DNA of 64,000 bases, taken from Prorocentrum cordatum. Its lineage: Eukaryota > Sar > Dinophyceae > Prorocentrales > Prorocentraceae. The stretch covers positions 131,041 to 195,040 of the forward strand of contig CAUYUJ010019115.1 of assembly GCA_963575745.1 (NCBI GenBank), written 5' to 3'. The notes under the pieces were generated by a model. It had not been told where the DNA came from, ran no database searches, and saw only the letters and a program-made list of their open reading frames with translations. This document shows positions 23,090 to 33,345 of the stretch, one piece after another (position 1 is the first letter of the stretch; each line of letters begins with the position of its first letter). The translations under genes and the position numbers were made by a program.

Positions 23090-23740
23090 CCCAGAACTGG
23101 GTGAGTGAGCAGGTGAGTGAATGGGTGAGTGAGTGTGTGAATGATGACGAGTAGCAGCCGCTCTGCGGTTGATCGGGGGTTCGTGAATATCTCTTGCGCC
23201 CCTGTGTGCCGCTCTCCCCCCCCCCCTCCCCCCTCCCCCCCGCCCCCCCGCCGGGGACCTCCAGGGTTCCTTCGGGGGCTTCTGGGGGGGGGCGGGGCCG
23301 ATTTTTCGAGGATGTCCCGCGGGGGGGCGCTGGTTTGAATTCGTCGCCCGATTTTCTGTTCTCGCCGGAAACGGAACTGGGAGGCAGTTGGCGAGCCCAT
23401 TTCCTCGTGCGCCGGGGGTCAGGATGACGTGGGTTCACAAGACAAGCTCTTTCAAATAATGACGTCGGGTGCGTAAGTGTACGAGTGAGTGAATGAGCGA
23501 TGATGTTGGTGATGATACGTGTCCGTGCGTGTGTGAGTGCATGAATGAGCGAGTGAGTGAGGGGGTCTGCGCGGGGTGTCCAGAGGAAAGAAATTGTTGA
23601 CGTTCCACGTGCCCCCGCCAGCCCGTCCAGAAGCGATGCCCAAGATAGTTGCGGTGATCGGGGATATTGGGGGGCATGCGAAATAACAAAGGCCTGGGGA
23701 AGCTGTCATATACTCCAAGAGGGGGGGGGAGGGATGGATG
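23090..23740. other. GAGTGAGT-rich spacer, no gene seen
   Basis: (G)AGTGAGTG-type motifs at 23,100-23,145 and 23,485-23,570 flank a C-run region (23,215-23,250). A GACGTTCCACGTGCCCCCGC motif near 23,600 is another relative of the dispersed GACGCTTCGCGT element. No coding signal. Confidence 0.5.
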
Positions 23741-23743
23741 AGG

Positions 23744-23975
23744 AATCGTCGTCGTCGTCGTCGGAGGAGGAGGAGGAGGAAGAGGAGGAGGAGGAGGAGG
23801 AGGAGGAGGAGGAGGAGGAGGACAATGAGGAGGATAATATGGAGTAGGACGAGGACGAAGAGGACGTGAAGGAGGAGAAAAAACATCAGGCGGAGAAGGA
23901 GGCGAAGAAGGGAAAGGCGGAGGAGGAGGAGGAGCAGGAGGAGGAGGGAGGAGGAGGTGGAGGCGGATGAGGAAG
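23744..23975. repeat. GTC and GGA tracts
   Basis: (GTC)5 followed by (GGA)n with AGA, CAA and GAC interruptions. Glu-rich frames are artefacts. Confidence 0.93.
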
Positions 23976-24019
23976 AGGGAAAGGACGGCGAACCGAAGAG
24001 CCAGAAACGTCTGATTTTT

Positions 24020-24592
24020 TTGTTTGAAATCCTATTGAAGCTTCTTGGGGGTCTCTTGAGAGCCTCTTGGAAGCCTCTTCGGCGCCTCTTGGGGCAGTCT
24101 GGGTGCCTCTTGGGGCCCTCCTGGGGGCTGCAGGGGCGCTCTTGGGGCCATGTTGGAGGAGATCGATCAGCGAAGGGGGGTTCCTCAATTACGCCCCCCC
24201 CCCCCCCATCGGGAGCTCCAACCAAAATCGCCTCCTGGACCCCTTTTGGGGCGCTCTTGGAGCGCTCGTCGGCGCTTTTGGGGCGGTCATGGGGCTCTCT
24301 TGGAGTTCTCTTGGGGCCCTCGTGGGCCATTTTGGAGCCGTCTTGAGGTTTCGGAAGGCCATCGGAAGCGAAACTTTTGTAGGTTTTGGGAAGATTTGGG
24401 CCTCTTCGGGGCCTCCTTGAGAGCTGTTTGGCAACTTGGGGCCGTCTTGGGACGGTCTTGGGGCCTTTTGGGGCATCTTGGGAACCATCTTGAACGATCT
24501 TGCGTTCTATTGAGCCATCTTGGGCGCCATATTGGGTTCTGAGGCGCTCTTGGAACCATCTTGGGCCATCTTGGACGCTCCAACGACCCGCC
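24020..24592. repeat. CTTGGGGCC block (3)
   Basis: Third plus-orientation member of the family, with a C-run at 24,195-24,209 and a second C-run at 24,590-24,604 leading into the dispersed ~130-bp repeat. Confidence 0.83.
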
Positions 24593-24596
24593 CCCC

Positions 24597-24735
24597 CCCC
24601 CCCCCTCTGTCCAGGTCCAGGGGGGGGGGGGGGCTCAAGGGCAGGGGAAATCTTTTCTTGAAGGGGAAGAGGGAGGGGTGGAAAAGGAAACGCTCTAGAC
24701 CACCTGCGCCCAGAGGGCTGGTGGGAATGAAAATG
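24597..24735 (+). repeat. Dispersed ~130-bp repeat, copy 3
   Basis: Blocks: C-run, CCAGGTCCAGGGGG, CTTGAAGGGGAAGAGGGAGG, TAGACCACCTGCGCCC, AGAGGGCTGGTGGGA. Order and orientation match the copies at 11,461 and 16,470. As with copy 2, it abuts a CTTGGGG block, so the two may form a longer unit. Confidence 0.75.
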
Positions 24736-24921
24736 GGGGAAAACGGAAACCTTCGAGAAAAGTGTTTGTTGCCTCTCTGGGTTTGGGGGGTTCCGGTGGT
24801 TCATCCGGAGCAACGTCCTTGGGTGCAAGACGAGGGGTGGCCCCCCCTCAAAAGAATATTGAACCCTGCCAGACAACACATCGTCATTTTTGCATCAACG
24901 TGCCATGGGGTATGTTGGCGG

Positions 24922-25353
24922 ATGTCGTTTGGTGAATTCATATCCTACGTCGCATGTAAAGTGCTTGGCGACGCCCGTCCGGCGCCGTGCAATGTCGCCC
25001 CGCCAAGCAGAGAGATTTGGCAGATTTTTCAGGGTGCTGAGGGAAGCGCGTTGGCGCGTGCAAAAGCCAATCTCATGTTGATGACGCTCGAAAGCAACGA
25101 CATTGTTGTTGGACCACACGCCAAAGACCATATATTGCGTGCCTTCGGTCAACCGCCTACTAAAGACGTGCCTATTAGCTTGCCCCAGTTGCGCACATTG
25201 CTTGCGACGCATTGTGTCGAGCTTTATCCAAGGATGGTTCCGCCGTTTGGCTTCCATGGAGTTGGAGCTCACGACGACGAGCGCTGTTGCTGCGAGGCCG
25301 AGAAATTGAATGGCATCCGGTCCGCGTTGCGCAAGCGAGCCCGCCACGATTGA
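24922..25353 (+). CDS. Uncharacterised 143-aa protein (possibly a last exon)
   Basis: The frame begins at an ATG (residues MSFGEFISYV) and ends with a TGA at 25,351-25,353. Unlike neighbouring frames it has balanced composition with all residue types, a Cys cluster (CCCEAE) near the C-terminus and a basic end (RKRARHD). The frame stays open upstream through about 24,860, so the ATG may be internal and an upstream exon is possible. I recognise no domain. It is flanked by a dispersed repeat and the start of a ~295-bp tandem array, so it could belong to a mobile element or be a gene fragment. GC is lower than in the surrounding CTTGGGG blocks. Confidence 0.5.
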   Translation: MSFGEFISYVACKVLGDARPAPCNVAPPSREIWQIFQGAEGSALARAKANLMLMTLESNDIVVGPHAKDHILRAFGQPPTKDVPISLPQLRTLLATHCVELYPRMVPPFGFHGVGAHDDERCCCEAEKLNGIRSALRKRARHD

Positions 25354-25362
25354 GGGCGTGTC

Positions 25363-26222
25363 TCTTGGTTGGATTTAATCACATGCGATGTATGGTCTCC
25401 ATGAACAAATACTTGAGTTGATTATTCACGCACTGCGCCGCTTGCGTTTCCAATCGTGCATGGGCTTGCGTGTGGCATGCTCCACATTATGCGACGCGTG
25501 GTATCATTGAACGAACACTTGGTTGGATTATTCACAAACTGGTGTGTCTGAATTGCGAATGACATTCTTCCGGCTTGTATTCTGCGTCGCGCGGCACTTA
25601 TGTATGATGGACGTCGCAGATGCGGTGTAAATCTGACTTTGCTCTTCCAGATCTTGGTTGGGATTTACCCGCGTGCGATGCGTGGTCTCAACGAACGAAT
25701 TGTCGGTTTGATTATTCATGCGTTGCGCCGTCTGCGTTTCCAATCGCATATGGTTTGCATCACTCTCCACATTATGCGCTGTGTGGTATCACTGCGCGGA
25801 TAGCTGGTGGGATCATTGCTGGTGTTTCTGAATTGCGAATGACATTTTGCTGGTGTGTTTTATACATCACGCGCTATTTATACATGTATACAAATGTATA
25901 TATGACTGATATTGCAGACGCGGTGTAAATCAAACTTTGCTCTTGCAGATCTTGCGCTGATTTTATTCGAACGCGACGTGCGGTCTCGATGAACAAAGCG
26001 ATGGTTTGATCATTCGCACATTGCGCCGTCTGCGTTTCCAATCGCATATGGGTTCGTGCCGTTCTCCACATTATACGATGCGCCTATCGCTGAACGAATA
26101 GTTCGTTGGATCGTTCACAGACTGGTGCGCTTGAGTGGCGAATGGCATTTTTCCGGCGCGTGCGTTCGGCAGCGCATGATACCCGTGCATGATTGACTTC
26201 GCAGATGCGGCGTGCTCTTCCA
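25363..26222. repeat. ~295-bp tandem repeat, three copies
   Basis: Anchors repeat at constant spacing: GGTCTC(C/A/G)A(T/C)GAAC at 25,394, 25,683 and 25,982; GCGTTTCCAATCG at about 25,444, 25,735 and 26,031; GGCGAATG(G/A)CATT or TGCGAATGACATT at about 25,553, 25,832 and 26,134. The unit tail GTAAATCTGACTTTGCTCTT appears near 25,630 and 25,926, and once more, isolated, near 27,857. AT content is higher than in the surroundings. Open frames within it are not conserved between copies. Confidence 0.85.
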
Positions 26223-26420
26223 GATATCCACCCAGCACGTGCAGATAGAGGCCATTTCTTTATTGCTTGGGGCATGACGGGCGCCATGGCCCCCGCCCCC
26301 CCCCCCCCTTGTGACGCGACGCCCCCCCCCCCCCCCCGTGCGCTCCGGGCGCTGCCGCCGTGCGCGTTGGGGTCCGCGTAGGTGTCCGCGTAGGAATCCG
26401 CGTAGGTGAATGGTCCGCAA

Positions 26421-26458
<38 letters not shown>

Positions 26459-26669
26459 GTCGTTCGTCGTCGTCGCTTGCGGTTTGTCGTTCGTCGCTCA
26501 TCGTCGTCGCGCGCGCGGACGCTGCTGGAGACTGTTTTGAAGTCTGGGCCGATGACGGCAATCATCTTTGGGGGGGGGGGGTCGACGACGTCGCGTTTCG
26601 CGCCGGCGGCATTTGGGAATGGTTAGGAATGACGGAGGACGGGTGGCACGAACATGTAGGTGGCGATGT

Positions 26670-26955
26670 ACAACACAACGCCTGTGCACATCACGTCGCC
26701 CGCGTGCGCCACAGCGCCTGCGTGCACCGCGCCGCCGATGTACGCCGCAGCAGCCGCGTGCAGCACAACGTCAGTTTGTGCCACCGTTCTTGCGTGCACA
26801 GCAGCTCCTGTGTACACCACAGCGCCTCCCTGCACCGCATCAGCCGTGCGCGACACAGCACCAGTGTACACCACAGTGCCTGCGTGCATTGCAGTGCCTG
26901 TGTACGCCGCGGCGCCTGTGTGCACCACATCAGCCGCGCGCAACACAGCACCATT
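26670..26955. repeat. 18-bp minisatellite, left arm
   Basis: Units such as AGTGCCTGTGTACGCCGC, GGCGCCTGTGTGCACCAC and ATCAGCCGCGCGCAACAC. Being a multiple of three, it yields hexapeptide-repeat frames (e.g. ACVHHS), which I treat as by-products. Confidence 0.88.
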
Positions 26956-27390
26956 GTTGTGCGTAGAATTTCAGAAGGAATCCTTGTGGCAAAATGGAGC
27001 GCGTGTGGATTCCAGAGAAAACAATGGAAAACACATCCTCACGGACACAGGAGTGCCGCTGGAATCGGCGAATCCCCCCGGGTCCGCCCGCATCACCCTA
27101 ACTCCCATTTGCGTCCAGGGGGCTCCAGCTAAAGTGGCCGCCCGAGAACCAAGTGGACCGATTCAATCGACCATTCCGCGGTGCACGCTGGGATGCGCAC
27201 GTGCGCTGTGACGCCAAGCCGCACGACAGGGGGCAAGAAGGAGGAAAAGGAGGACGCGGAGACGGAGGAGGAGGAGGAGGAGGAGGAGGTGGAGGAGGAG
27301 GGAGGAGGGAAAAACGTCGCATACGATTACTGGCGTGGCGTTCAGTTTTCTGCATCAGATCCTGACGTGCATGCTCCTTCTACCTGTCCT

Positions 27391-27662
27391 GTGCACGCAG
27401 GCGCTGCGGTGTGCGCCAGCGCTGTGTTGCACGCATATGCTGTGGTGTAGACAGGCGCTGTGGCGCTCAGAGGCGCTGCGGTGCACGCAAGCACTGTGGT
27501 GTACACAGGCGTTGTGTTGCACGTGGCTGCTGCGGTGTATGTACACCAGCGCTGTAGTGCTCCCAAGTATTGTGGTATACGCGGGCGGTGCGTTGCACAC
27601 GGCTGTTGCGGTGTACGCAGGCGCTGCGGTGCACGCGAGCGTTGTGGTGTACACAGGAACAA
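27391..27662. repeat. 18-bp minisatellite, right arm (inverted)
   Basis: Units such as GCAGGCGCTGCGGTGCAC and ACAGGCGTTGTGTTGCAC, the reverse complement of the left-arm unit. One unit near 27,541 is 22 bp long. Confidence 0.88.
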
Positions 27663-27844
27663 TGGGCAGATCGCCACTTACATGCTGCTTGCGTCGTCGT
27701 CGTCGCTCGTCGCTCGTCGCGTCGTGCGCGCGGGCGCGGCTGCGGTGCCGGAGCCACACGGCGGGGGGGGGCGTCACGTCGTGCCCCCCCCGCCCCCCCC
27801 CCCGTCCCCATGGCGCCCGTCGTCGCCGAACATAAAGAAACGCC

Positions 27845-28320
27845 ATCATATCGATGTAAATCAGACTTCGCTCTTCGAGATGCGGTCGCTGGACGCTTCG
27901 CCGCAAAAGGCGCCTCTCTGCCGCGCCCCTTAAGATTTCTTCGCGGTTGGGGAAAAAGGGGGCAGAAGAAGGACGAGGAGGAGGAGGCGGAGGAAAAGGA
28001 GGAGGAAGGGGGGGGAATGGGGAAGGAGGGGTTGGAGGAGGAGGTTGGGGTGGACGGAGAGGAAGAGAAGCGGGGGGAGGTGGTGGAGGACGGGGGGGGA
28101 GGGGGGGACAAGGAGAATAATGAGCGACCCCATCGATCAGGTGATCTGGGACAGGCCCTCTGGGGCAGCCTATCGGCAGCCCTATGGGCTCGGGCTCTGG
28201 CCGCGAGCAGCCCGCGTAGACCCCCCCCTCGGCACTGCCCTCGAGCTCGTAACGAATTGAACGTGGATAGGAGGAAGCCGGGCACCATCAGCAAACTGCG
28301 CAACTCTCGGAAGCTTAGCG
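27845..28320. other. Spacer with GGA tract, no gene seen
   Basis: Starts with an isolated piece of the ~295-bp repeat (27,853-27,880), then a GGA/GGGG tract (27,975-28,115) and about 200 bp of GC-rich DNA without a recognisable gene. Confidence 0.5.
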
Positions 28321-28324
28321 GGGG

Positions 28325-28990
28325 TACCCCAAGAGGGCCCCAAAACGGCCCAAGAACCCTCCAAGACGCCCAAGATGGCCTCGATGACGGCACTGAAATC
28401 CCAAGAGGGCCCCACGACGGCCCAAGAGCCGCCCAAGACGGCCCAAGAGGCTCCCAAAAAGCGACCGCTATCGGGCCCCAGCCTTGTTCAGGGCTGGGAC
28501 GCGAGAGGCCCCCAAGATCGCCCAAGAGGCCTCCAAGATGACCCAAGGACGGCCCAAGAGGCCCCCAAGACGACCCCAAGAGGACCCCAAGACGGCCCAA
28601 GAAGCCTCCCAGACGCCCAAGATGGCGTCCAAGACGGCCCTGAAGCCCCCAAGAGAGCCCCAAGACGACCCAAGAGCCGCCCAAGACGGCCCAAGAGGCC
28701 CCAAAAGGACGACCACTATCCGACCCCAGCCTTGTTCAGGGCTGGGACGCGAGAGGCCCTCAAGATCGCCCAATAGGCCTCCAAGATGGCACCAGGACGG
28801 CCCAAGAGGCCCCCAAGACGACCCCAAGAGGACCCCAAGACGGCCCAAGAAGCCTCCAAGTCGCCCAGAATGGCCTCCAAGGCGGCCCTGAAGCCCCAAG
28901 AGGGCCCCAAGACGACCCAAGAGCCGCCCGAGACTGCCCAAGATGTCCCGATAGCCGCCCAAGACGGCCCAGGAGCCGCCCAACACGGCG
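28325..28990. repeat. CCAAGACGGCC block with ~250-bp duplication
   Basis: The anchor CAGCCTTGTTCAGGGCTGGG followed by ACGCGAGAGGCCC occurs at about 28,478 and 28,728. Each is followed by a similar series of CCAAGACGGCC units, giving a tandem period of 250 bp. Confidence 0.83.
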
Positions 28991-29041
28991 AGAGGGTGCC
29001 GCGCAGCAAAGGGGCACGCCCTCAAGACATGCCACGGACAC

Positions 29042-29205
29042 CTCTCTCTCTCTCTCTCTCTTTTTTTTTTTTCTCTCTCTCTCTCTCTCTCTCTCTCCCT
29101 CTCTCTCTCCCTCTCTCTCTCTCTCTCTCCCTCTCCCTCTCCCTCTCTCTCTCTCTGTCTCTCTCTCTCTCTGTCTCTCTCTCTCTCTCTCCCTCTCTCG
29201 CACCC
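29042..29205. repeat. CT dinucleotide tract
   Basis: (CT)n with a T11 run near 29,062 and CCC interruptions; Ser/Leu and Arg/Glu frames are artefacts. Confidence 0.96.
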
Positions 29206-29444
29206 ATGAAGCGCGCGAACGAGACTGACTGGACTGACTGGACTGGGCGCACCTGTTAGGAGGACGGTGTATTTTCGGCAAACCAGGGGGCAACCTATGG
29301 ATCCACCAACAGGAAGCCGTTTTCGTCTCGGCGGCCGAAGGCGCAACCTATGGCGCAACCAATAGGAGGACGTTTGATTCTCGGCGGCTCTGTGTCACTC
29401 GAAGCCGCGCCTGTCGGCCCTCATCCGCCTCCTCACTTTCGTCA

Positions 29445-30250
29445 GGTGGATGGTAGGGGGGCGTGCGGTTCCCCACCTTACGTCCATGATGGTCATGATC
29501 ACCATCGTCTCGTCCTCCTCATCCGTGTCCTCCTCGTCCTCCTTGTCCTCCTCGTAATCGTCGTCCTCATCCTCCGCCTCGTCCTCCTCCTCCCCCCCTC
29601 CTCCTCCTCCTCTTCCTCCTCAGCATCATCATCATCGCCCTCTTCCTCCTCCTACTCGTCCTCGTCGTCCTCATCGCCGCCCTCCTCATCGTTTTCGCCC
29701 TCCTCCTCCTCCTCTTCCTCATCCGCCTCCTCGTCTTCATCAAATGGATGGTAGGGGAGCGTGCGGCCCCCTACCTTCCGTCCATCGCGGTCATGGTCAC
29801 CATCGCCTCGTCCTCCTCATCCGTATCCGTCCCGTTTTCCTCGTCCTCCTCGTGCTCGTCGTCCTCCTCGTCCCCCTTTTCCGCCTCGTCCTCCTCGTCG
29901 TCGTCCCCGTTCCTCCTCATCGTCGCCCTCCTCCTCGTCCTGCTCCTCCTCATCCTCGCCCCCTCCTCCTCCGCCTCCTCGTCCTCGTCGGATGGATGGT
30001 AGGGGGGCATTCGGCCCCCTACCTTCCATCCATCATGGTCACGGTCACCGTCATCCTGCTCCGAATCCTCCTCACCGCCCTCCTCGCCTTCCTCGTCATC
30101 CTCGTCCTCAGCCCTCTTCTCCTCCTCCTGCTCCTCCTCGTTCTCCTACTCCTCCCTTCTCCTCCCACTCCCCTCCTCGTCCTCCTCGTCGTCCCCCTGC
30201 TCTTTTTCTTCCCCCTCGCCCTCCCTCTTCGCCAGTTCGTTCCCTCAGCC
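29445..30250. repeat. CCT tracts with three tandem GGATGGTAGGGG units
   Basis: A box of about 80 bp (TGGATGGTAGGGGGGC, CCCCACCTT, CGTCCATCATGGTCATG, ACCATCGTC) recurs at 29,447, 29,744 and 29,991, separated by CCT/CGT-rich tracts. Open in several frames because no stop fits the CCT pattern; not called as a gene. Confidence 0.82.
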
Positions 30251-30282
30251 ACCGCGCTGGCTGCTGGGGTCGCAGCAGCACC

Positions 30283-30395
30283 AGGAGGAGGAGGAGGAGG
30301 GGGGAGGAGGAGGAGGATCAGGGGGAGGAGGAAGGGGGGAGGGGGAGGGGGGGGGGGGGGGGGGAGGGAGAGGGGGGGGGGGAGGAGGAGGAGGA
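30283..30395. repeat. GGA/GGGG tract
   Basis: (GGA)n with long G runs (up to about 15). Assembly accuracy here is doubtful because of the homopolymers. Confidence 0.9.
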
Positions 30396-30485
30396 ACACG
30401 GATGCGTACGCTCGTTCGACGTCGTGCGATCTACGCGACCGCGATGGTCGAGCGCGAGGGGTGAGCATGGCTGAGATGCGTGGGT

Positions 30486-30613
<128 letters not shown>

Positions 30614-30654
30614 GGGGGATGTGCGTGGGGGGGATGCGGGGGCGAGCGCGGGGG

Positions 30655-31815
30655 CAATGTGTGAGTGGCGAGTGCTACGTACGAGCGTGGGCGTAGAGTG
30701 CCGAGGTCGAGTGCGGGGGGCGAGAGCGGGGGCCGAATGCGAACGGCGAGTGCGGAGTGCGAGTTTGGGGCGCGAGTGTGTGCGTATAGCGTGGGCGTAG
30801 GGCGCGGGGGTCGAGCGCGGGGGGCGAGCGCGGAGGCCGAACGCGAGGGGCGAGTGTGGAGTGCGTGTGTGGGGCGCGAGTGCGTGCGTAGAGCGTGGGC
30901 GTAGAGCGTGGGCGTAGAGTGTGGGGGTCGAGTGTGGGTGGCGAGTGTGGGGGCTGAGTGCGATGGGCGAGTGTGGAGTGCGAGTGTGGGCCGCGAGCGT
31001 GCGTTTAGAGCGTGGGCGTAGAGTGCGGGGGGCGAGCCCAGGGGCCGAGCGCGAGGGGCGAGTGTGAAATGCTAGAGTGGGTTGCGGGCGTGTGCGTGGA
31101 GCGTGGGCGTAGGGTGCGGGGGCCGAGCGTGGTGGCCGAGTGCGAGGGGCGAGTAGGGCGAGTGAGGGTTGCGAATGTGTGCGCGCAGCGTGGGCGTAGA
31201 GTGTGGGGGCAGAGTGCGGGGGGCCGAGTGCGAGAAGCGAGTGTGGAGTGCGAGTTTGGGGCGCGAGTGTGCGCGTATAGCGTGGGCGCAGGGCGCGGGG
31301 GCCGAGTGTGGGGGTCCTGTGCGGGGGCCGAGTGCGAGGGGCGGTGCGGGGTGCGGGTGCGAGTGTGTGCGTAGAGTGTGGGCGTAGAGTGCGGGGGCCG
31401 AGTGCGGGGGTCGAGCGCGGGGGCCGAGTGCGAGGGGTGAGTGTGGAGTGAGAGTGTGGGGTGCGGGTGTGTGCGTAGAGTGTGGGCGTAGAGTGCGGGG
31501 GCCGAGTGCGGGGGTCGAGTGCGAAGGGCGAATGTGGAGTGCCAGTGTGGGGTGCGAGTGTGTGCGCAAGGCGTGGGCGTAGAGTGCGGTGGCCGAGTGC
31601 GGGGGTCGAGTGCGGGGGCCGAGCGCGAGGGGCGAGTGTGGAGTGCGAGTGTGGGGTGCGGGTGTGTGCGTAGAGCGTGGGCGTAGAGTGCGGGGGCCGA
31701 GTGCGGGGGTCGAGTGCGGGGGCCGAGCGCAAGGGGCGAGTGGGGCGTGCGGGTGTAGGGCGCGAGTGTGTGCGTCAAGTGCGGGCGCTAGTGTGGGCGT
31801 CGAGTGCGGTGCGTT
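30655..31815. repeat. GAGTGCGGGGGCCGAGTGCG array
   Basis: Units of 9-24 bp (GTGGGCGTAGAGTGCGGGGG, CCGAGTGCGAGGGGCGAGTG, TGGAGTGCGAGTGTGGGGCG) in a loose higher-order pattern of about 95-115 bp, best seen in the evenly spaced GTGGGCGTAGAG motifs between about 31,380 and 31,690. Reverse complement of 7,611-7,736. Gly/Arg/Glu and His/Thr/Pro/Leu frames are repeat translations. Confidence 0.9.
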
Positions 31816-31859
31816 TCGGGCCCCACTTAGTGCTGCCCCCCCAGACATACCCAATTGAC

Positions 31860-32006
31860 ATCTGTGGTGACGATGACGATGACGACGATGGTGATGGTGC
31901 TGCTGCTGATGATGATGATGCAGATGCTAAAGCTGCTGCTGCTGATGATGATGATACTGATGATGCTGATTTCGCTGCTACGGATGATGTTGATGGTTAT
32001 GATGAC

Positions 32007-32076
<70 letters not shown>

Positions 32077-32341
32077 GTGACGATGCTGCTGCTGCTGACG
32101 ATGCTGCTGACGATGATGCTGATGCTGCTGATAATGATTCTGACGATCATGCTGATGATGCTGATGCTGATGATGCTGATGATGCTGTTGCTGATGATGA
32201 CGATGCTGATGATGAGTATGCTGATGCTGATGATGATGATGATGATGCTGATGCTGACTATGCTCATGATGCTGATGATGATGCTGATGTTGATGATGAT
32301 GATGATGATGATGATGAGGATGATGATGATGATGATGCTGC

Positions 32342-32372
<31 letters not shown>

Positions 32373-32513
32373 ATGATGGTGCTGGTGCTCATGATGCTGG
32401 TGCTGATGATGATGATGATGATGGTGCTGACGCTGATGATTATGCTTATGCTGATTATGATGCTGGTGATGATGATGCTGCGGCTGATGATGATGATGGT
32501 GATTATCATTACA
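31860..32513. repeat. GAT/GCT trinucleotide tract 2
   Basis: GATGATGCTGATGC mixture with about 25 perfect GAT units at 32,005-32,075. Poly-Asp/Ala, Met/Leu and Ile/Ser frames are artefacts. Confidence 0.96.
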
Positions 32514-32569
32514 ATCATTCTTAGTACTACTTGTCCTATTGTTATGAATAGTATTACGATGCTGCTGCT

Positions 32570-33030
32570 GCTGCGGGCAGTCTGTGGGTCCCTTTACAGA
32601 TGCCTCGGGTTCTCTTGGGCCGTCTTGGGGCCCTCTTGACCGTATGGTTGGTGGCTGGGAGCTGTCGTGGGGCCTTGTTGGCGCAGTCTTGGGCCGTCGA
32701 GGGGCCTTCTAAGGCCGTCTGCGGGACGCCCCCTTGGATCGTCCTGGTGCCGTCTTGGATGCCTCTTGGGCCATCGTGGAGTCCCTCTGGGCAGGCTTGA
32801 GCTGACGGCAAGCCGAAAGGGCGAGTATGCGAACATACTTTCATAGCCCAAGGGTAGCGCCTGACTTTGGTTTCTTCGGGCCCTGGTGGAGGTTCTCTTG
32901 TGGCTCTTACAGGGCGCACATCCATGGCTTTTTCTCGACGGGTCGTGGCTTGGGAGGCCCTGGGGCGCTGCGAGCAGCGCCTGGGAATACGGGACGTGCG
33001 CGCTCCTCGAGCGGGTGCGCGTGTGATGAG
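32570..33030. other. CTTGGGCCGTCTTGGG spacer, no gene
   Basis: Begins with CTTGGG-type repeats to about 32,790, then about 240 bp of GC-rich sequence leading into the 63-bp array. No supported gene. Confidence 0.5.
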
Positions 33031-33345
33031 AGCCCTGGGAGGCAGCAGCCACGAGGGAAGCGCGCACGCCTCGAGCGGGCGCGCATAGAGTGAGGGTTCA
33101 GGCATGAGCTGCCATGCGGGAAGTGAACCATCCTCGAGCGGGCACGCGTGACATGTGGGTTCAGGGATTAGCTGCCACGCGGGAAGTGCACCATCCTCCA
33201 GCGGGCACGCGTGACAGGTGGGTTCAGGGATTAGCTGCCATGCGAGAAGTGCACCATCCTCGAGCGGGCACGCGTGGAAGGTGGGTTCTGACATTAACTG
33301 CCATGCGGGATGTGCACCATCCTCGAGCGAGCACGGGGACATTGG
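33031..33345. repeat. 63-bp minisatellite
   Basis: GGGTTCAGGGATTAGCTGCC recurs at exactly 63-bp spacing (33,094, 33,157, 33,220, 33,283), with a degenerate copy upstream. Because 63 is divisible by three, the minus strand has an in-frame 21-residue repeat (LEDGALPAWQLIPEPTCHAC). The frame has no ATG start and its flanks look non-coding, so I favour a minisatellite over a repeat protein. Confidence 0.88.

Larger units (their letters stand above)
26251..27844. mobile_element. Foldback-like element with tandem-repeat arms
   Basis: The left arm (26,251-26,955) and right arm (27,391-27,844) are co-linear in opposite orientation. From outside in, each has a TTTCTTTAT-like end, CGGGCGCCATGG, a homopolymer C/G tract, GTGACGCGACGCC or GACGTGACGCC, a GTC/CGT tract, CATGT(A)AGTGGCGAT, and an 18-bp minisatellite (left 26,670-26,955, about 16 units; right 27,391-27,662, about 15 units). 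The 435-bp centre (26,956-27,390) contains a GGA tract and no recognisable gene. Inverted arms built of short tandem repeats are the hallmark of foldback (FB/Galileo-type) elements; assignment to that class is inference. Confidence 0.6.

Noticed and set aside
24895-25347. 150-residue minus-strand ORF antisense to the 143-aa frame
   Set aside because: Mirror frame of the better plus-strand candidate; composition is less protein-like.
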